Shown: positions 61,574-64,000 of the stretch, piece after piece
Position numbering within the stretch: position 1 is the first letter of the stretch
Layout: each line of letters starts with the position of its first letter
Source: Devosia yakushimensis
GTDB lineage: Bacteria > Pseudomonadota > Alphaproteobacteria > Rhizobiales > Devosiaceae
Assembly (NCBI RefSeq): GCF_030159855.1
Contig: NZ_BSNG01000002.1
Location: 169,935 to 233,934 of the forward strand
Reading direction: 5' to 3'
DNA: 64,000 nucleotides
Notes under the pieces: model-generated
Database searches by the model: none
Told to the model about the DNA's origin: nothing
Seen by the model: the letters and a program-made list of their open reading frames with translations, nothing else
Translations under genes and position numbers: made by a program

Positions 61574-61645
61574 GAACCCCTCACCCTGATCATTCTTCTG
61601 AACGAAGAAAGATCGGTCCCTCTCCCGCAAGGGCGAGGGGAGGTT
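61574..61645. repeat. GC-rich hairpin region between aroB and bolA
   Basis: TTCTTC-TGAAC-GAAGAA (61593-61609) followed by CCTCTCCCGCAAGGGCGAGG (61619-61638). The second part looks like a common short interspersed hairpin of this kind of genome and differs from families A to C. Situated between convergent genes, it may end both transcripts. Confidence 0.5.
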
Positions 61646-61661
61646 CGGCGGCTCGGCGCGA

Positions 61662-61937
61662 TCAGTCAAAAGGCCCATCGCTGGGCAAAACATCGATGGC
61701 CAGGGCGTGGACGCGGTCTTTGAGTTCGGTTTGCAGCGCGTCCATGACGGCGCGGTGTTGCGCGACGCGGCTTAGCCCGTCAAAATGACGGGTCGCGATT
61801 CTGACACGAAAATGGGTTTCACCACCCTCCCGCCAGCCGGCGTGACCGTGATGCTTGTTCGACTCGTCGATCACATCGAGGAAAACGGGGGCAAACTTAT
61901 CGGTGAGCTTGGCTATGATGGTCTGTCTGGCGGACAT
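61662..61937 (-). CDS. bolA: BolA-family protein
   Basis: A 91-residue BolA: LTDKFAPVFLDVIDESNKHH then GHAGWREGGETHFRVRIATR, with the conserved His-His-Gly-His pattern and the C-terminal HRAVMDALQTELKDRVHALA. BolA proteins pair with monothiol glutaredoxins in iron-sulfur trafficking. It is divergent from the J-domain gene, in the order bolA / J-domain / cobS common to Hyphomicrobiales. Confidence 0.93.
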   Translation of the reverse strand: MSARQTIIAKLTDKFAPVFLDVIDESNKHHGHAGWREGGETHFRVRIATRHFDGLSRVAQHRAVMDALQTELKDRVHALAIDVLPSDGPFD

Positions 61938-61980
61938 CGTGGCAGGTTCCTTTGGTTTATTGGCAAGTAACTAGGCGAGA

Positions 61981-62610
61981 ATGAAACTGCAATCCAAGCT
62001 GTTCGATAACATTCGCATCAGGCCGCGGCGGGAAGAAAAGCCCGCGCCGGTGGAGCAGGTCTGCGACTGGGAAGGCTGCGAGGAGCCCGGGACCTACAAG
62101 GCGCCCAAGGGTCATCGCAGCGAGGGCCAGTACCACCATTTCTGCCTTGAGCATGTGCGGCACTACAATACCGCCTTCAACTTCTTCGCCGGCATGGAGA
62201 AGGACGAGCTGGAGGAGGCACTGCACGCCCCGCCCAAGGCCGAGACCCGCAAGAGCTTTGCCACTGGGCAGGCTGGGGCGCGCAATTCGCGGGCGGCCAA
62301 CACAGCCGGCCTGCGCCCCGGCGACAAATATGGCGATCCGTTTGGCGTTTTTGCGCGCTATCGCCACCGCCAGGCACAGACCCCGGCCTCCGAGCGGGTG
62401 AAGCCCCTGCATGAGCAGGACCGGCGGGCGCTGGAAACGCTTGGTATTATGGGCCATGTCAAATCGGACGAGATCAAGCGGGCCTATAAAACCCTGGTCA
62501 AGATCCATCACCCCGATGCCAATGGCGGTGACAAATCTTCCGAGGACCGGCTGCGGGCGATTATCGCGGCCTATTCGCATCTCAAGAAGACCGGCTTCGT
62601 CACACGGTAG
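61981..62610 (+). CDS. J-domain (DnaJ-like) protein with N-terminal Cys/His cluster
   Basis: A 209-residue protein. The J domain is C-terminal (about 145-205): [20 protein letters not shown], then [18 protein letters not shown] with the HPD that stimulates Hsp70. The N-terminal half has a possible metal site, [17 protein letters not shown] and [12 protein letters not shown] (three Cys and several His). There is no G/F or zinc-finger repeat region of DnaJ, so it is a type C partner, perhaps specialised for a client. It is next to cobS. Confidence 0.85.
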   Translation: MKLQSKLFDNIRIRPRREEKPAPVEQVCDWEGCEEPGTYKAPKGHRSEGQYHHFCLEHVRHYNTAFNFFAGMEKDELEEALHAPPKAETRKSFATGQAGARNSRAANTAGLRPGDKYGDPFGVFARYRHRQAQTPASERVKPLHEQDRRALETLGIMGHVKSDEIKRAYKTLVKIHHPDANGGDKSSEDRLRAIIAAYSHLKKTGFVTR

Positions 62611-62702
62611 ACGGCTACCCCCTTAGTCACATAGCTGCTATAGAGCGCCCGTCTTTCCTCTATCCCGCCTCGATTTTCTCTCCTTTCTGCAAGAGCCCTC
62701 CG

Positions 62703-63686
62703 ATGAGTGAATTCAGCAATCTGCCCGACACCGACTACAAGGCCCGGGACCTGTTCGGGATCGATACCGACATGGTGGTCAAGGGCTATGCCGAACGCAC
62801 CAGCCATGTGCCGCCGGTCGATCCGGATTACCTGTTCGACCGCAATACCACCCTGGCGATCCTGGCGGGCTTTGCCTTCAATCGCCGTGTCATGGTGCAG
62901 GGCTATCACGGCACGGGTAAATCGACCCATATCGAGCAGGTCGCGGCGCGGCTGAACTGGCCGCTGGTGCGCGTGAACCTCGATAGCCATGTGTCGCGTA
63001 TCGATCTCGTCGGCAAGGACGCGATCGTGCTCAAGGATGGCAAGCAGATCACCGAGTTCCGTGACGGTATTCTGCCCTGGGCGGTGCAGAACAATGTCGC
63101 GCTGGTGTTTGACGAATATGATGCGGGCCGGCCCGACGTGATGTTCGTGATCCAGCGCGTGCTCGAAGTTGCCGGCCGGTTGACCCTGCTCGACCAGAAC
63201 CGGGTGATCGTGCCGCATCCGGCTTTCCGGCTGTTTGCGACCACCAATACGATCGGGCTGGGCGATACGTCCGGGCTTTATCACGGCACCCAGCAGATCA
63301 ACCAGGGCCAGATGGACCGCTGGAGCTTGGTGACGACGCTCAATTATCTGCCGCACGACAAGGAAGTCGGCATCGTTCTGGCCAAGAACAAGGCCTATGG
63401 CGAGACCGAAAAGGGCAAGAAGCTTATTTCCAATATGGTGCGGCTGGCCGACCTCACGCGTCAGGCTTTCATCAATGGCGATCTCTCCACCGTGATGAGC
63501 CCGCGTACGGTGATCACCTGGGCCGAGAATTCGCAGATTTTTGGCGGCGATGTCGGCTTCTCGTTCCGGCTGACCTTCCTCAACAAATGCGACGAGCTCG
63601 AGCGCCCCGTGGTGGCCGAATTCTATCAGCGCGTGTTCGGGGAAGACCTGCCCGAGTCGTCGGCCAATCTGGCGGTGACGGCTTAA
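62703..63686 (+). CDS. cobS: Aerobic cobaltochelatase subunit CobS
   Basis: A 327-residue AAA+ ATPase that, with CobT and CobN, inserts cobalt into hydrogenobyrinic acid diamide in aerobic B12 synthesis. Walker [10 protein letters not shown] is at 67-75; Walker B is [40 protein letters not shown] lies near the C-terminus. The length matches known CobS. cobT, usually next, is not immediately downstream here: a methyltransferase gene begins 130 bases on. Confidence 0.95.
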   Translation: MSEFSNLPDTDYKARDLFGIDTDMVVKGYAERTSHVPPVDPDYLFDRNTTLAILAGFAFNRRVMVQGYHGTGKSTHIEQVAARLNWPLVRVNLDSHVSRIDLVGKDAIVLKDGKQITEFRDGILPWAVQNNVALVFDEYDAGRPDVMFVIQRVLEVAGRLTLLDQNRVIVPHPAFRLFATTNTIGLGDTSGLYHGTQQINQGQMDRWSLVTTLNYLPHDKEVGIVLAKNKAYGETEKGKKLISNMVRLADLTRQAFINGDLSTVMSPRTVITWAENSQIFGGDVGFSFRLTFLNKCDELERPVVAEFYQRVFGEDLPESSANLAVTA

Positions 63687-63701
63687 CCTCACACCCTCCG
63701 G

Positions 63702-63778
63702 GTCATTCCTGCAGATGCGGGAACCTCCGTTTGGGGGTGCTTCAGCAAAACAGGGGTTCCCGCTTGCGTGGAAATGCC
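63702..63778. repeat. Family A paired repeat, degenerate copy 5
   Basis: GTCATTCCTGCAGATGCGGG on the left and GGTTCCCGCTTGCGTGGAAA on the right. Both halves have several changes from the consensus, and so the palindromes are partly lost: an old copy. It lies between cobS and the truncated methyltransferase gene. Confidence 0.6.
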
Positions 63779-63818
63779 CCTGTGAACGGGGAGCCCACGC
63801 GCTTCTGCAGCGGATTGC

Positions 63819-64000
63819 ATGATGGCCCAGAATATCTATGACGACGCCAAATTCTTCGAGGGCTACAGCCAGTTCCCGCGCTCGCGCCAGGGACTGGCTG
63901 GGGCTCCCGAATGGGCGTCGCTCAAAGCCATGCTGCCGGACCTGAGGGGGAAGCGCGTGCTCGATCTCGGATCGGGCTTTGGTGCGTTCTGCCGCTTTGC
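63819..64000 (+). CDS. SAM-dependent methyltransferase, N-terminal part (cut by window end)
   Basis: The first 60 codons of a class I methyltransferase: MMAQNIYDDAKFFEGYSQFP then GLAGAPEWASLKAMLPDLRG and motif I, KRVLDLGSGFGAFCRFA. Two start codons, 63819 and 63822, are adjacent. The rest lies outside the window. Substrate unknown. Confidence 0.75.
   Translation, partial: MMAQNIYDDAKFFEGYSQFPRSRQGLAGAPEWASLKAMLPDLRGKRVLDLGSGFGAFCRF

Noticed and set aside
62611..62702. A cobalamin riboswitch before cobS
   Set aside because: The 92-base gap is too short and I see no B12-box sequence.
1..64000. tRNA or rRNA genes and CRISPR arrays
   Set aside because: Reading the intergenic stretches showed no cloverleaf-like sequence with the T-loop GTTCGAATC pattern, no rRNA sequence and no regularly spaced identical repeats.

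Overview
The window is about 64 kb of high-GC, gene-dense chromosome from an alphaproteobacterium. Gene content and order (divergent ftsEX and zinc-ribbon/cpdR; bolA, J-domain gene and cobS; ppiC facing secA; aroK-aroB next to xerD and accA; mtgA then rpmF) fit the order Hyphomicrobiales. Devosia or a close relative is my best guess, by inference only. It looks like ordinary core chromosome. No rRNA, tRNA, CRISPR array, phage, transposase or integrative element was seen.

Layout. 1-6.7 kb: a branched-chain amino-acid ABC transporter (livG end, livF, livH, livM; livK on the other strand), interrupted by a RES/Xre toxin-antitoxin pair and a methyltransferase. 6.9-9.7 kb: an orphan glycine-betaine-type binding protein and a GGDEF-EAL protein. 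10.2-16.8 kb: pyruvate carboxylase among small genes, including an arginase-like protein with a Cys in a metal-ligand position. 16.9-23.7 kb: ispG, a YbaK-MOSC-ispA operon, mtgA, rpmF, fumC. 24.2-30.6 kb: gloB, methyltransferase, hisC-tyrC, a DUF2125 protein and a ChaC homologue. 30.6-35.5 kb: a small orphan gene behind a canonical alphaproteobacterial LexA box, the plsC-ycxB-ftsX-ftsE strand, and zinc-ribbon/cpdR facing it. 35.5-43 kb: winged-helix protein, lysA, a second ChaC homologue, argH/tlpA, two tiny genes (one YjfB-like), rhomboid, PduO adenosyltransferase. 43-51 kb: LysR/SDR pair, gluQRS/DNA glycosylase pair, an outer-membrane protein and a LuxR-type regulator sharing a palindromic promoter element, esterase, HNH nuclease, TetR/DUF2798 pair. 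51-64 kb: PpiC/secA, an LD-transpeptidase, accA, xerD, aroK-aroB, bolA, J-domain gene, cobS, and a truncated methyltransferase.

Repeats and regulation. Gaps between genes are filled by at least three families of short GC-rich elements, nearly all arranged as two facing halves: family A (CATTCCCGCG...), family B (CCTCGGGCTTGACCCGAGG...) and family C (CCTCCCCCTTGAGGGGAGG...). The most interesting signals are regulatory: the SOS box in front of the unknown 114-residue protein, the repeated palindrome at the outer-membrane protein and LuxR genes, the inverted repeat framing the toxin-antitoxin promoter, tandem TetR operators, and a CtrA-like box before a small conserved protein. All functions are read from sequence and family knowledge; no search was run.
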